A stretch of 64,000 bases of DNA, taken from Carallia brachiata (Eukaryota > Streptophyta > Magnoliopsida > Malpighiales > Rhizophoraceae). The notes beneath the pieces were generated by a model. That model did no database searches and had not been told where the DNA came from. It saw nothing but the letters and a program-made list of their open reading frames with translations. The number at the start of each line of letters is the position of its first letter. Within the stretch, counting starts at the first letter, position 1. A program made the translations under genes and the position numbers. The stretch spans positions 744,001-808,000 of the forward strand of contig JADCRB010000077.1 of NCBI GenBank assembly GCA_021464245.1. The letters are read 5' to 3'. Of the stretch, positions 34,677 to 46,600 are shown in pieces.

Positions 34677-36086
34677 ATGATGGGTTGGGACGTTTGCTGA
34701 TACGGAAACTATTGGGGTGCCGAGGTTGCTACTCAATCTTTGCACCGATTAATATAATAATAATTTTTGTTGCGCATACTATTTGATATTTATTCGTTAG
34801 ACTTGCTGGTAAGTCTTGTTCGGTGAGTATTTACTCTCTTGTACTGGTTTCTTTTATCCCTTCAACTCAACTTTGTTTGTAACTCCTTCAATAAAGTTGT
34901 ACTTAACCTCAGGCAGTCCCTTCTAGGGCGGGGGTGGACTACTTAATCTTACTTTTACTAGCTAGATTCTTGTATGGCCTTGCCTACCCTATCTTTTCTA
35001 TAACAAATATTTGCAGTTCAAAGAAAGAAAGGACAGTGTATTTGTTTCATAAGTTAGGATATAATAATATAAGTAAATGGTCATCTATCTTAATTTAGTC
35101 CATGTTGATTAATTAATATAATAGTATAAATAAGAGATTAATTATCTTATTTTAATCTACGTTTAAGGTAAATTAATATAAACTTATTATCTCATAAATA
35201 TGGTATCTTTCTCACTTTCATAAACTAGCTAATAACTCGAATTAATACAATTATCAATATATCCTTTTTAAAACTTAAAACCAAATCTAAAATTTCACCA
35301 ACGCTCACACCTCTACAGACGTTTAGCAAGAAGATCAGTGAAGACAAGTTCAGTTTCATTTTCAGAAACAATATCCATCGGAATCAAGAAGATCGATACA
35401 AAGAAATCCAAACATCAAAAGACACACATATAATAATTTAATGAGGAAATAAGGACAATATTTTCTCAAAAAAATTAATTATTTTTTCGACTCTCTCTTT
35501 CTTTCTGTTCTCTCCTCTCTCTTCTCTCTGTCTTTCTCTCTGGTACTATGATATTCTCTCCCTTCCAATAAAAATAAACTCTGGAAAACGACTCCCAGAT
35601 ATTCAGTTATAATTTTTTTTTCTTGTCTACGACGGTGTTCTGTATATGTGCCTAAAATATTAGAAAATAATTCCGGAAAATGACCCGAGAAATTCAGTTC
35701 TAATTTTTTTTCCCGTCGACGGCATTCTTTATATGTGCCAGTGCAAAATGCAAACAAACGGTCCTAACCGACAAAATGAAACAGAATGGAAAGTTAAAAG
35801 ATCCCTTAAGCTTGTCAAGAAATTTCTTTCTTTTTTTCCTCAAAAAATTTAAAACAAAAAAATTAATCATTTCTCTGTTAATATCTAAGAATTTATTTGT
35901 ATAAATAAATTCAATACTCAATTTTTAAATGTATTTTTTTTATATAACTTTGAAACTTTATAAGAAGTATAATGTATAATGACATATAAAATAAATATTA
36001 GTTTTTTGTTTAATTTTAGTTATTTTAAGTAACAAATGTTAAAAATAATAATAAATATAAGTTAATTATTTTTAAAATTAAAAAAA
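34677..36086. other. downstream flank of copy C, duplicate of 18706-20100
   Basis: 3' UTR-like region with AATAAAG near 34891 and AT-rich spacer matching the copy B flank. Near 36086 about 380 bp present downstream of B (roughly 20110-20490) are missing. No gene. Confidence 0.7.
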
Positions 36087-36410
36087 TCATTCAAGTATTA
36101 CAGACCAAGGATTCAAAACCGATTTTCAACTTGAAGCTGATAAAAGTCAGCTCCTGAGCACTATGGTCCTTCATTGTCATCTTGAATGTTTAAAATCCCT
36201 GTAAAGAGCATAAAATTTGCGTGATATATCTGAAGAAACATAGCCGATTCCAGCAGTATTTTGGGGTGAAGTTTTTCAAACCAAATAAAAGCAATCATCT
36301 TTCCCTAGTTCCCAACACAAACAAGCAGCTGAATGAAGAAGCAGGACGCACGGAAGAGCAAAGCTGTCGGGACTTGTACTTTTTCTAATTCTCTTCACTA
36401 AATAGTGCGT
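36087..36410. repeat. unidentified repeated unit, copy 2 (partial)
   Basis: Matches 20490-20815 closely (CATTCAAGTATTACAGACC to CACTAAATAGTGCG), lacking the first 130 bp. Part of the tandem duplication that includes copy C. Confidence 0.7.
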
Positions 36411-36818
36411 TTAAAAACAAAATTTACAAGCTGGATTAATCATTGCATTCTGAAAGCACAGTACATGAACACCGTTTATTCATCAATGTAAAATTCTACG
36501 CTCAAGATTAACGACGAATTGCAAGGGCGAAGCAATTTGAAACTGTGGACGGATCTTGTACGTTTTGAATTTGAAATAGTTAGAATCAAAAATAAAAATA
36601 TAAATTAAAAATAAAAGTGTAAAATTGATATGGGGTCGATTTCTTTATATATCCTCCAATTAATATTTCTGTATGATGTCGTCAAGAGTCACGTAGACTT
36701 GATTTTGATTGAAGGAGATGAATTTCACAGCTCGAATTTCAAACTTTTGATTTATTTTACTATTTTTCTCTTCTAATCAATTGGTCTAAGTCTAAAAGAA
36801 TTTTTAGAAAAAATTAAA

Positions 36819-37258
36819 AGATGGGAGTATATAGGCCGGTGGACATAATGGGTTAATAACCCTGTGACAAGTAGGAAAAGTTCGGTAGTTTTTTTTTGAC
36901 ATCGAAAAGTTTGGCTGCCAAACTTTTCCTATTTATTGTTTTGTCCATTATTTTTATAAGTAATGCAAATAATGGACTTAGGCTGGTGGACATAGTGGCT
37001 CTAATGGCGCGGCAAGTAACTAGGCAATATTTGGCCGTCAAATTCTTCCTATTTACTATTTTTTCTATTATTTTTTAGCCTTTTACACTTTTGGTTGCAA
37101 ACTTTATAATGTGTTAAATTTATTAATTTTTTTTCAGGTATACTATATACATATTTTATAAAATCTTTCTAGATGTTTGTAAAACTTAATTCACTGTATA
37201 ATTAAATACTTTTTTACATAAGGATTTGTTACCACGGTAAAATCTTCAAAAACTTCTT
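36819..37258 (-). mobile_element. retroelement / pararetrovirus-like fragment, copy 3 (truncated)
   Basis: Aligns with 21210-21670, including the doubled leader-like unit (GGTGGACAT, GACAAGTAGG), and stops at AAAACTTCTTCA, where LTR-derived sequence begins. The PBS part is missing. Confidence 0.65.
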
Positions 37259-37260
37259 CA

Positions 37261-37804
37261 GTATACTCTGCAGTATACTCTCCTAACTCCTTTTTAAGAG
37301 ATATTTCAGGAGTAAACCTCAAAAATTTTGTTATTTCAATTTCTAAGGTTATTTTTAGATTTATATTCTCTGATCGCTCTATATATAAATTTATGATAAT
37401 ATAGATCTAAAAATATATCAAATTACTACAAATCCGGCTGAGATGAAGTCTCATACAACCCTCAGTAAAGTCCAGACAGCCCATCCGAGAACAAGTCCTT
37501 TCGACTCTCGGTGAAATTAAGCTAGATCGACTCAGATCAGGTCTCTGCGGTTCTTAACCGTAGTCTAAACGTCCAAATCAGATACAGTTTCAGTCTACCC
37601 AGTTCAAGATAAAACTGTGAAAATTATTTCTGTGAAGATCAAACTCGTGCTGCCCTTGACGAAGTAAAAAAAAAAGAATAATAATCGGAGGATCTACGGA
37701 GATCGACCCCACGTAAATTTTCTTTTATTTTTAAATTTTTATTTGTAATTTATTTTTTGTATTTTTAGGTCTAACTATTACAGATTCGAAATTTACGCGT
37801 TACA
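37261..37804 (+). repeat. truncated LTR of the Tat-like family
   Basis: Aligns with about 22835-23354 of the 5' LTR (from CAGTATACTC to the terminal TTACA). The first 235 bp, including palindromes and TATA box, are missing. It ends GCGTTACA like the complete 3' LTR. No internal element sequence is attached on either side. Confidence 0.85.
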
Positions 37805-37829
37805 TTTATGTTTAAATGTCCAGGAGTAC

Positions 37830-38400
37830 TGTAGACCGGCTTGTTTCATTGCTTGTTTATTTGTTCATAACAAACCATGTGAAGCCAAAGGTACTCTTGG
37901 GGAAGCTTTTAAACGAACTATATTGGACCCAAAGGCAGCTCTGGACTGTGTGCTGGCATTCACTTATTACAGACCAAGGATGCAAAACCCATTTTGAGCT
38001 TGAAGCTGATGAAAGTCGGTTCTTGATCACTATGGTCCTTCATTGTCATCTTCAAAGTTTAAAATCCCTATAAAGAGCATAAAATTTGGGTGATATATCT
38101 GAAGAAACATGCCCAATTCCAGCAACATATTCTGGGGGAAGTTTTTCAAACCAAATAAAAGTAATCATCTTTTCCTCGTTCCCAACACAAACAAGCAGCC
38201 GAATGAAGGAGCAGGACGCAAGGAAGAGCAAAGCTTTCTGGACTTGTACTTTTTCTAATTCTCTTCACTAAATAGTGTAAATTTACAAGCTGGATTAATC
38301 ATTGCATTCTGAAAGCGCAGTACATGAACCTCGTCTATTCATCAATGTAAAATTCTATGCTCAAGATTAACGACAAATTGCAAGGGCGAAGCAATTTGGA
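37830..38400. repeat. unidentified repeated unit, copy 3
   Basis: Most of the unit seen at 20361, including the downstream part to GGGCGAAGCAATTTGGAAC near 38398. The plus frame 37816-38073 is open for 85 codons (LWTVCWH, FELEADESR) but is not conserved as a frame in the other copies. More diverged than copies 1 and 2. Confidence 0.6.
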
Positions 38401-39130
38401 ACATTAAAAGGTGTCTTATTTGTCGAATGAGCACAGGAAATACGAATTATTGTGAGCAAAAAGATTAGATTAAAATAAGCGAGAACGAGAAAAGAAAGCC
38501 AGGAGTTTAAAGGAAAAAAAATGACACAGTTGAACCTGCAACATATCCAAACATTCCTCAACGACAATGGAAGATGGAATAAATGTCGTATAACTGACAA
38601 AATAGTGTGAATCAAGCTCGATTGACAGGAAAATTGGAAGAATAAATACGACAGATCATTGAAAACAGGAAAAAATTAGATCCCTTGTAAGAAGACTATG
38701 ATACTTTGGTCATCTGCAATTTTGGCGCGCCTACCTGAAAAGAGAAAGAAGGGAGTCTGTCTCACTTCCTCTGTCATGCCATTTCAGTAAGAAAAAAAAT
38801 TAAAAAAAAGAAACAAAAAATTATTTAAAATTGTGACCCCTCTTATTTCAAGGGACGCAAAAAGTCGCTTGTGGCGGCTTACTCGCTTCTTTTTTAACCT
38901 CATATATCTTACTCTAAATTTTTGCCTCTCTCAATAAAATCTCTTAGAACCAAAATTTGGCGTAAGATCACCAATTGTAATTACAGAGGCAAAAAATACA
39001 ATGCCCTCAACAAACGCAAAGAGGCAAGTAATAGAGGCAAAAATTTTGTAGTTAATAGGCTTAGATAATGGTTCGAACTCTAGATTTTCAGTATCTAAAC
39101 AGTCATCATTCTTTACAATAAATGTTGTCC
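38401..39130. other. AT-rich spacer
   Basis: No gene or recognisable element. Short frames on both strands lack family features. Confidence 0.4.
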
Positions 39131-39132
39131 TG

Positions 39133-39262
39133 AGGTTTAGCATTTGTTCAACTGGTTGAAGGGGTTGTCTCTCAACCAGTAGGTAAGGGGTTCAAATCCC
39201 ACCAATTTTCACTTTTCCCTTTCCAAATGCCTAATAGTACCTTTTATAGACAAAAAAAAAAA
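39133..39262 (+). mobile_element. tRNA-derived SINE with target duplication
   Basis: About 130 bp containing a polymerase III B-box-like GGTTCAAATCC at 39189-39199 and an A-box-like region upstream (TTTAGCATTTGTTCAACTGG). It ends in an A-run (39252-39262). It is flanked by AATGTTGTCCTG (39121-39132) and AATGCTGCCCTG (39263-39274), a 12-bp target duplication with two differences. Confidence 0.7.
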
Positions 39263-39274
39263 AATGCTGCCCTG

Positions 39275-42200
39275 TTCCGATAAAGGCCAACTTTATCTAA
39301 AAATAAAATAAAATAAAATAGAAGAAAGCTCTCTAAATTTAGAGTAACACTTTGTTCCTTTATAGTCACGTCTACTGATATTCTCATGCCACTTTGCAGT
39401 TTGCATTGGATGTGCAATGCGGTACAAGGAAATAAAGGCTTTTGATCCCTTTGTTTGTATTTAAGATAAGCCATTTATATGGTCCATGCTCATCAAGCAT
39501 CACTGATATTCCATTTGTGGAGCAGCAAATCCAAAAAAATTTTTAAGGGGGCAAATTTTATATGTACTAATATAATAATAATAAATAATATATATGATGA
39601 AAAAAATATATTAATTATTTTAAATAATAAATATTATTATTAATTATATCTTGTGAGTTCCAAGATTTTATTTTTTTTAATTTTTATAAAATAAAATATA
39701 TTTTTTTATATTAATTATCGTTTAATTGTTTAATTATTTATCTCTCATATGATTGTGAAATAGATTTTTTATGATGTTCGTTAAAAAAAATTATTTACAA
39801 TGATTGTTATAACTAGTGAAATTGAAGTCAATTATATAAAAAATACATATTTAAATATACAATGTACTTTTAAATATTTTTTTCCTTTTTGATAATAATT
39901 ATTGCTAATAATTTCTTTCATTTAAAAATAAAATATTTTTAAAAAATAATGCCAATACGAATACAAGAAAAAATTATTGAAAAATTTTAAAAATAAATGA
40001 AAATAATTTTAATATATGCATCACAAATGGGTTACTAAGAAAATAAAAAGAAAAGGCAAAGAAAAAATTTAAATGAAAGAAGAGAAATTAGTTTCTTGAA
40101 AAAATATAGAAAATAGAAAAAAAATGCATTGATGGAAGGAGAGAAAAGAAACAATGGGGGGGGGGGGGGGGGGGAGGAGTAAAGAATGTCTTTCAGCAGA
40201 CTAAATTCTAAAAATACATGATCTTAGAGTCGGGAAGATCTAGCATATGTTTATCGTAAATAGGTATATACAGTCTGGAAAATGAGCCAACTCAACCTCA
40301 CCCCTAGCTAAAACAAGAAGTAAACAGGCAGAGTTAGCAATGTAGATAGGCCAGCAAGTTAAGGTTGTAAATGAAACTGTACAATCCGATCAACATTAAA
40401 TGAAAATCACCGAGAAATCATCGAAAATGGATTGGTTATTATTTATAACGGAAAATATAGGTGGCCAAATGCTGATAACCAAATAACATCTAAAACGGTG
40501 TTTAGTTTATGTAACAGGATTCATATTTTGTACAATCATAATAATAAAAAGTGACACGAAAAAATATTACTATTTTTTATGATTTATATTTTTTAACTAC
40601 AGTTATACAAAATATGAATTCAATTGTACAAAATAAAAATATATGAATACTATTGGCCACTTAAATTTGGTCAGGTAATGGATCTCTATTTATAATTTAT
40701 GTAAATCATAGTTTGGTTTTACTAAGAGAAGTTGACTGATTTCTCGCACGTTAAACATAAATAACAAACTGTAGGAAATTAAAGAATGAACATATTAATT
40801 TTCCTACGAAAAATACTGTAAATATAAAGACTTCAACGGGAGTTCTTCCTTTTGTCCAGGATACTTGGTGTTAGATCATTAGCTTCTTTAAAGTTACAAT
40901 TTCTGTACGGTCAGATTAAAATAACAATAAAAAATTATCTTTATTTTCACAACGCAAATATTATAGGATGAGACTATCAATACAATACTCTCCCTTTTGT
41001 TCTCTGGAACTTATACGTACGAGTACAGTTATACATTTCAATGATTTTGTCTTAGTTTTATTAAGATGAACTGTGACCGTTATTTTTAAAACAAAAATTG
41101 ATATTTTTAAAATTTAAAATTAACAAGTATTTAAAAATATTAGTTTTTGTTTTAAAAATAACAATTCTAGTTTTAATTGAAATAAATCTAAGATACAAAC
41201 TCGGGACACCAACTTTTTTTCTATGCGTTAATATGTATTAGTTGCCTCAAAAATAGAATGGGAATCCAATAGGGTTTTGGGCCTTTCAACTTCCTTTTTA
41301 TGTATAAACTAATGTTCATTTGTTAGCTCATTTATTTGTGTTATTTATCGGTCGGGTGAAAAACAATTAATCTACGAAGGCGTCTCTTTTTAACGCTGAT
41401 TTATCGAGTTGGCTCCTGCTGAATATTCGCGCAGGTGAAGGTGTTGGGGTGCTTGAGGATTGGCCTGCTGCTTTTGGAGTGGTGTGCTGGCAAGCGTGGA
41501 AGTGGCGCAATGAAACGGGCTTCCGGGGCAGCTCCTTTGTGATGTATCGGTGGACTATATCTTGAAGGTGTGCACTGCAGGAACCTCCCGTTAATGGGGA
41601 TTCATGCACTGCAGGAAGCTCCTTTGTTAGCGAATGCAGCGTTCTCCAAGTCAATGGGGATTCATGCACTGCAGGAACCTCCCATTGACGTTAGGCAATT
41701 GGTTTGGCAAGATGCCGTTGGGGTCCAGTGTCCCAGATTGCTAGCTTCTGTATAGTTTCTTCTATGGCATTGTAGCCTCCTTCCTTTCACCAAAAAAGAA
41801 AAGGGGGGAATCTTTCGGATTCTAAACTGACGAGTAAAGCACAAATCTGCAAGACCAAGGGCATAATTCCATGAGTTTCTTACACCAATCTCCTTTCCAT
41901 ACCTACCCAAAATCCTTTTGGCTGTCGGATCAATAAATTATCATCGCCAATTTGTCAATGTTTATATCGAAGCCGCAAGCGAAGCTTCCAAAAGCAGTAG
42001 CGGACCCGAGGAGAATGTTTCTTGCTAAATTGTAATGGGTTCAGAGAGGTATACCAAATTTTTGTACTGAGTGGTGCACCGTGGCAGTATTTTAATGTTT
42101 TTTTTATAATTATTTTTATAAAACTAAAAGTTAGATATAAATAAATATTATTCTGAAATATATAATGTAGACTCTAAATAAGATACATTAAAAATTCCTT

Positions 42201-42478
42201 CAAAAATTTAGTTATTTGAAAATCAGAACAAAAATATTATTTTATTCTCTATTAATATATCTGGTGCATCTATTTTTTTCAAAATGTAAGGATTATGAGT
42301 CCTAATAATGCACTTTTTATACATTAAAAAAAATAGCCGTGATCTTATAATTTAAACAACATTTACAATATATTAATAAACAAAAGATTAAAGATTCACC
42401 CTTAACTTCTTTAAATATTTCCTTCCTCTAATTAATTAATTTAAAATTAAGAAAGTAAAAAAAAAAAAAAAAAAAAAA
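39275..42478. other. repeat-rich spacer, no supported gene
   Basis: AT-rich sequence with AAAATA repeats near 39300, a run of 19 G at 40156-40174, and a small set of tandem repeats at 41568-41690 (ATTCATGCACTGCAGGAA). A stretch at 41850-42010 resembles 7990-8170. Frames of 60-100 codons in the GC-richer part (41367-41760) overlap on both strands and match nothing I recognise. Confidence 0.45.
40156..40174. repeat. run of 19 G
   Basis: An uninterrupted homopolymer in otherwise AT-rich DNA. Length is likely unstable and hard to sequence exactly. A shorter run of 12 G lies at 32685-32696 in intron 1 of copy C, where copy B has only three. Confidence 0.95.
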
Positions 42479-43550
42479 AAGAAAGATCGGAGTACATACG
42501 CGGGTGGACATAATGGGTTAATGATGCTGTGACAAGTAGGAAAAGTTTGGCTGCCAAACTTTTCGTATTTACTATTTGGTCCGTTATTTTTAAAAGTAAT
42601 GCCAAATAATGGACATAGGCTAGTGGACATAGCGGCTCCTTAATGACGTGGCAAGTAACTAGGAGTTTTTTTTTTTTTGAAATAACTATGGCCGTCAAAT
42701 TCGTCCTATTTACTATTTTGTCTATTATTTTTGGCTTTTTGCAATTTGGGTTACAAACGTTATAATTTGTTAAATTTACTAATTTTTTTTAAGGTATACT
42801 ATATATATATTTTATAAAATCTTTCGATAGGCTTATAAAAACTTAATTCACTATATAAATACTTTTTTATATAAGGATTTGTTACTAAAGTAAAATCTTC
42901 CAAAAACTTCTTCAATTCTTTTGATTTCCTTTTGATTTTGCCCAAGTTGTTTATTAAAATAACTTATAAAATCTTTAAGATTTTTAGCATATGCCATTTT
43001 AAATGTTTAGACTCTGATACCAACAATTTAGTTCCTACTCCAAACAATTACAAAGCTTGAAGAAAGAATGAAGCACCTGGAAAGTTATTTAATTATAAAA
43101 GAATCTACTAATAGAGTTTCATCAAAGCCCACTATAACAACACCATTACAAGTAGAAGAATCTAATAAAGCAATTGGTCCCAAAGAATATATTAAAGAAA
43201 CTAAACAGGAGCAGACGATGGCGATCTCTCCAAACTACAAGGAAGCTGTACATACGGTTTTGACAGACCAACAAAAAAAAGAAAAACTACATGAGGAAAA
43301 TGACACAGAGCTACAAAATTACTTAAAAGATGTAGAATTTTTGAATTGAAGAACATAACATAAGAACTAGTTAGAGACAATTATCTGGCAAGGATTAAAC
43401 AAAGCAATCATGCTGCTAGGAGGAGATCCAAAATTTATAAGGACATTATTCAAATTTGAACTTCTTCATTGCATATATCTTGGAGCTGACTGTAAAGAAC
43501 ATATTACTTATTTTATCATGTAATTTCTTATCAACTATTAATCTTTCTCT
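42479..43550 (-). mobile_element. retroelement / pararetrovirus-like fragment, copy 4
   Basis: The same layout as copy 2: doubled leader-like unit, minus-strand ATG (42997-42995), PBS TGGTATCAGAGTC (43022-43010) and the plus-strand hydrophilic frame. Here that frame is open for 93 codons (43068-43349; TELQNYLKDVEFLN at its end), followed in the same frame, after stops, by WQGLNKAIMLLGGDPKFIR. It is cut off at about 43550 by the LTR of the second Tat-like element. Confidence 0.5.
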
Positions 43551-43558
43551 CATATTTT

Positions 43559-44487
43559 TGTGAAATGGGACCCGTACGTTTCGATACTGCAACAGTTAGA
43601 CTGCGAAAAATACAGAGATAAATTACAAGTGAAAATTTAAAATAAAATATGTGTTTGATCTCTAGTAGATCATCTGATTAATGCTCCTGTGTGGTTTAGT
43701 CAAGGGCTGCACGAACTTGATCTTGACCGAAAGATGTTGAATTTCCACAGCGTGATCTTGAACCGTAGGAAATAGATTCCATTGAGAGTTGAGACTTGAT
43801 CTTAGGTGGTGCTAGAACTCCGATGACGGCCGTAGAGGGGTTGATCTCGTTCGGAATGGTCTGGTTCCGGTGAAGGCCATATGGGCTTGGTCTTAGGTGG
43901 ACTGATTTGACTCCACTGAGGGCCGAAACTTAATCCCACTTAGACTGTTTAGCTTCGCTAAGGGCTATAGAGCTTCACTAAGGACTGTAGAGGTTTTATC
44001 TCAGATGAACTGGCTTCGCTGAGGACTGTAGGAAGATTAATCTCAGACAGATGTTTAATATTTTAAATTTATACTTTCACGGATTCAGATCTAAGTTACC
44101 AGAGAATATAAACCCAAAATATGCTTGGAAATAGATACAACAAATTTTTTGGACTTTGTACCTGATATGTCTCCCTTAAAAGAATTAAGAGAGTATATCA
44201 CAGAGTACAAAAATGTAAGAAAAAGAGAAATTTTCTTAGAGATTTTCAAAATTTTTCTTTTCCTCTCAAGTTCTCTCTATTTTTTTGCTTATGAATTTAC
44301 TGAATCTTGGATTGAACTGGGGGAAGGGCCTATTTATAGGCTTTCATTTTCGTGTGAAAATGTTGTGTGAAAGGAGGAAATTATAAAGCCACCAACTATT
44401 CAGTTGGTGGCTTTTGAATAGCCGACCACAGTAATTAACTTTTTTTTTTCGTTTGAATTCTTCTTCTTCTTTTTTTTTTCTTTTATA
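43559..44487 (-). repeat. LTR of the second Tat-like element
   Basis: About 930 bp reading from TATAAAAG to TTTCACA on the minus strand. It shares with the first element the palindrome (44388-44411), the TATA in an inverted repeat, and a leader rich in repeated motifs of the CCTCAGCGAAGCCAG / GCCCTTAGCGAAGCT type. Diverged enough to be a separate subfamily. Confidence 0.8.
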
Positions 44488-45397
44488 AATGCCCCCACTT
44501 CAAGATTTGGTGAGTAAGAACCACCATTGAAACGTGATCTGAATCGAGTTTTGAAGTTCAACTTGAAACTTGAAATGTCTTGATGAATGTTGAATGTTGA
44601 AGTCTTCTAACTCCGACTTATCCAATTGTTGTTGGACCTCAATAGAAAATCGATACGATCTTGAGGAAGTTAGCAGTCCAGCCAATATAAAAATTGAAGT
44701 CTTGGCTCCAGGTGACATTGAGCTTCCATAGCTCGCAAAAGTTATTTTATATATCTTGAAGTTCCACAGCTCTGATAAGGATAATCTGGTAGGTAAGGAA
44801 CTTGAACCTCCCCATGAGGAAGGTCGAGTACCGTGGAACAACAAGGCCTGTGCATAAGGAGACGGGCTGTAGTGATGATTCCTGAGTTTGCTTCGACATA
44901 AGGAGAGTAGTTGAAACTTCCCTGTATGTCGTCGCATCTGAAGGAAGATAAGGATGATTGCAGTTTCTCATCCCTCTGTGGTAGATATGAACTAAAGAGA
45001 ATGGTTGAAACTCCATGACACCGATGACATTGGAGATTAAGTTTCGAGAGCTTTAGGAATTTCTCGAAGAAGACTACTCATTTTCTTCTTAGTTCGTACA
45101 CCTCTCACTTCCTGATCAAAGAACTTCCTGCAAGAGAAAGTGTAGGAGCAAGCTATTTTTTTTCTGGGAGAAAAAAGATCTAAAAGGGTGAGTTCTGTGA
45201 CTCAGGCATCCAGAAAATATATACACATCAAAAAGCCTATTTTTTAATGTTTTTTTTTTAAATTAGAAAGAGGATACAAGGAATCTAGTAGGGTCCTCTA
45301 TGTCCCTTTCTTCCATAAGTGACAGAAGAGGCAGCGGTTGATGCGAGTCGCAAAAGTCATTACCGCGTGGTGTGAAAGTCATTGCACCTTATCTCTA

Positions 45398-46024
45398 TCA
45401 GTTGTCCTGGCGGGACCCGAGATGCAGCTTCAAGTCAATCATAGTCTCGTCCGGTGGGCCGATGATGTTGATATCGCTGGAGTTTTCTGGCTAGTTGATA
45501 CTACCGGAATATTCTGAAAAAAGAGGTAAAATTTCACCGAAATGACTTCTTTTTGCTAGAAGAGTTCCTTCTAAACTTAAGTACCCATGAGAGATAAATC
45601 CTTAACTGACTCCGTAAGACTACCAGAACTAGTACGCATGCTCTCATAGGCCACGACTTTGATCAACATAGCTTGAAGAGATCATTGCAGTGGTAGAACT
45701 CAGGCCTGCTTCATTTGAGGGTGAAACTATATCAGTGAGATCTACTATGAGAATGGTAGGCTGTGCTTTGAAAATAGCATCTCTCAGCGCCGTTCTCTTC
45801 CTGTTTCTCTGATTCTGGAATAAAAAATATACATTTTTTCCTTCGACTGCCCCCAGCGGGCGCAGTCGTGAGGCAAGTTAGAGAATCTGTGATGAGTCAG
45901 GGACAATACCTCCATTGTTGTAAAAGAACTCTTCCAAAATTTGTAGTTGCACCATAGTTGGGTGCCATCTTTTGCGGAGTGACATTTATTTTTCCTTAAC
46001 CTGTTATTCTGCAGATGGTTCTAT
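45398..46024 (-). pseudogene. WUSCHEL/WOX-like homeobox gene carried by a retrotransposon, copy 2
   Basis: Homologous to 29096-29721 over exactly 209 codons with no frameshift. The start codon position is ATA (46024-46022); an internal ATG lies at 45985. The homeodomain reads RKRWHPTMVQLQILEE, then LRPLGAVEGKNVYFLFQNQR, with the invariant Trp of WFQN changed to Leu. The WUS-box position reads ILPLFSEY. The C-terminus ends IIGPPDE, a DLKLHL motif and QDN before TGA at 45400-45398, in frame with the homeodomain. About nine in-frame stops (for example in the N-terminus, at helix 2 and at 45646-45644) make it a pseudogene. Divergence from copy 1 includes many third-position changes. Confidence 0.8.
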
Positions 46025-46139
46025 TTCTCTGCTACAGAGGAGCAAAGGTCTGATATGCAGGAAAGACTAAAGCGAAACTAAAGCAGTGACACAGACTCAA
46101 ACTCACAATCTCTTTTATATTTTTGGGTCGTTCACAGTC

Positions 46140-46570
46140 TATATTCGTGCGGGCCAGGAGTCTTGGACTGAGTCCTGTGTTATTGTTGCTATCTCGCCTT
46201 TTATACTCGTGCGGCTTAGGAGTCTAGTTTGCTAGATTGTCGCCTTTTTTTGTCGTGCGCGCAGGAGTATTGAACTGTGTTGTCACCTTTTATACTCATG
46301 CGAGGCAGGAGTATTGGACTTGCTGGTGAGTCGTTCGCCTTTTATGCTCGTGCAAGACAGAAGTGTGCTGTTGAGTTGTCGCCTTTTATACTCATGCGAG
46401 GCAGGAGTGTTGAACTGTGTTGTCGCCTTTTATACTCGTGTGAAGTAGGAGTGTTGAACTGTGGTATCGCCTTTTGTACTCGTGCGAAGCAAGAGTGTTG
46501 AACTGTTCGCCTTTTACACTCGTGCGAGATATGAGTATTGAATTGTTTGCCTTTTATACTCGTGCAAAAC
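46140..46570 (-). repeat. array of the 30-bp motif, second element
   Basis: About nine degenerate copies of the CGCCTTTTATACTCGTGCGA / GGCAGGAGT motif (read on plus), spaced 37-50 bp and separated by TTGAACTGTGTTGT-like spacers. Same motif as at 24889-25066 in the first element, reversed as expected from its orientation. Confidence 0.85.
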
Positions 46571-46600
46571 AAAAGTGTGCTGTTGAGTTATTGAGTTATT

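Larger units (their letters stand above)
43559..46600 (-). mobile_element. second Tat-like element, truncated, with homeobox frame
   Basis: On the minus strand: the motif array (46570-46140), the homeobox frame (46024-45398), the shared 3' extra region, the PPT (44500-44488) and one LTR (44487-43559). No pol, no 5' LTR and no PBS. Either pol was deleted between array and homeobox, or the copy is a non-autonomous derivative that never had it; the 5' end near 46600 is abrupt. The sequence is well diverged from the element at 22.6-31.4 kb but collinear with its 3' part. Confidence 0.8.

Noticed and set aside
39175..39205. A complete tRNA gene near the GGTTCAAATCC motif
   Set aside because: No acceptor-stem pairing or cloverleaf can be drawn; the A-tail and target duplication indicate a SINE.
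46277..46572. Repetitive frames (SPFILMRGRS-type repeats) on both strands
   Set aside because: They arise from the 30-bp motif array read in frame by chance; both strands are open and the units are degenerate.
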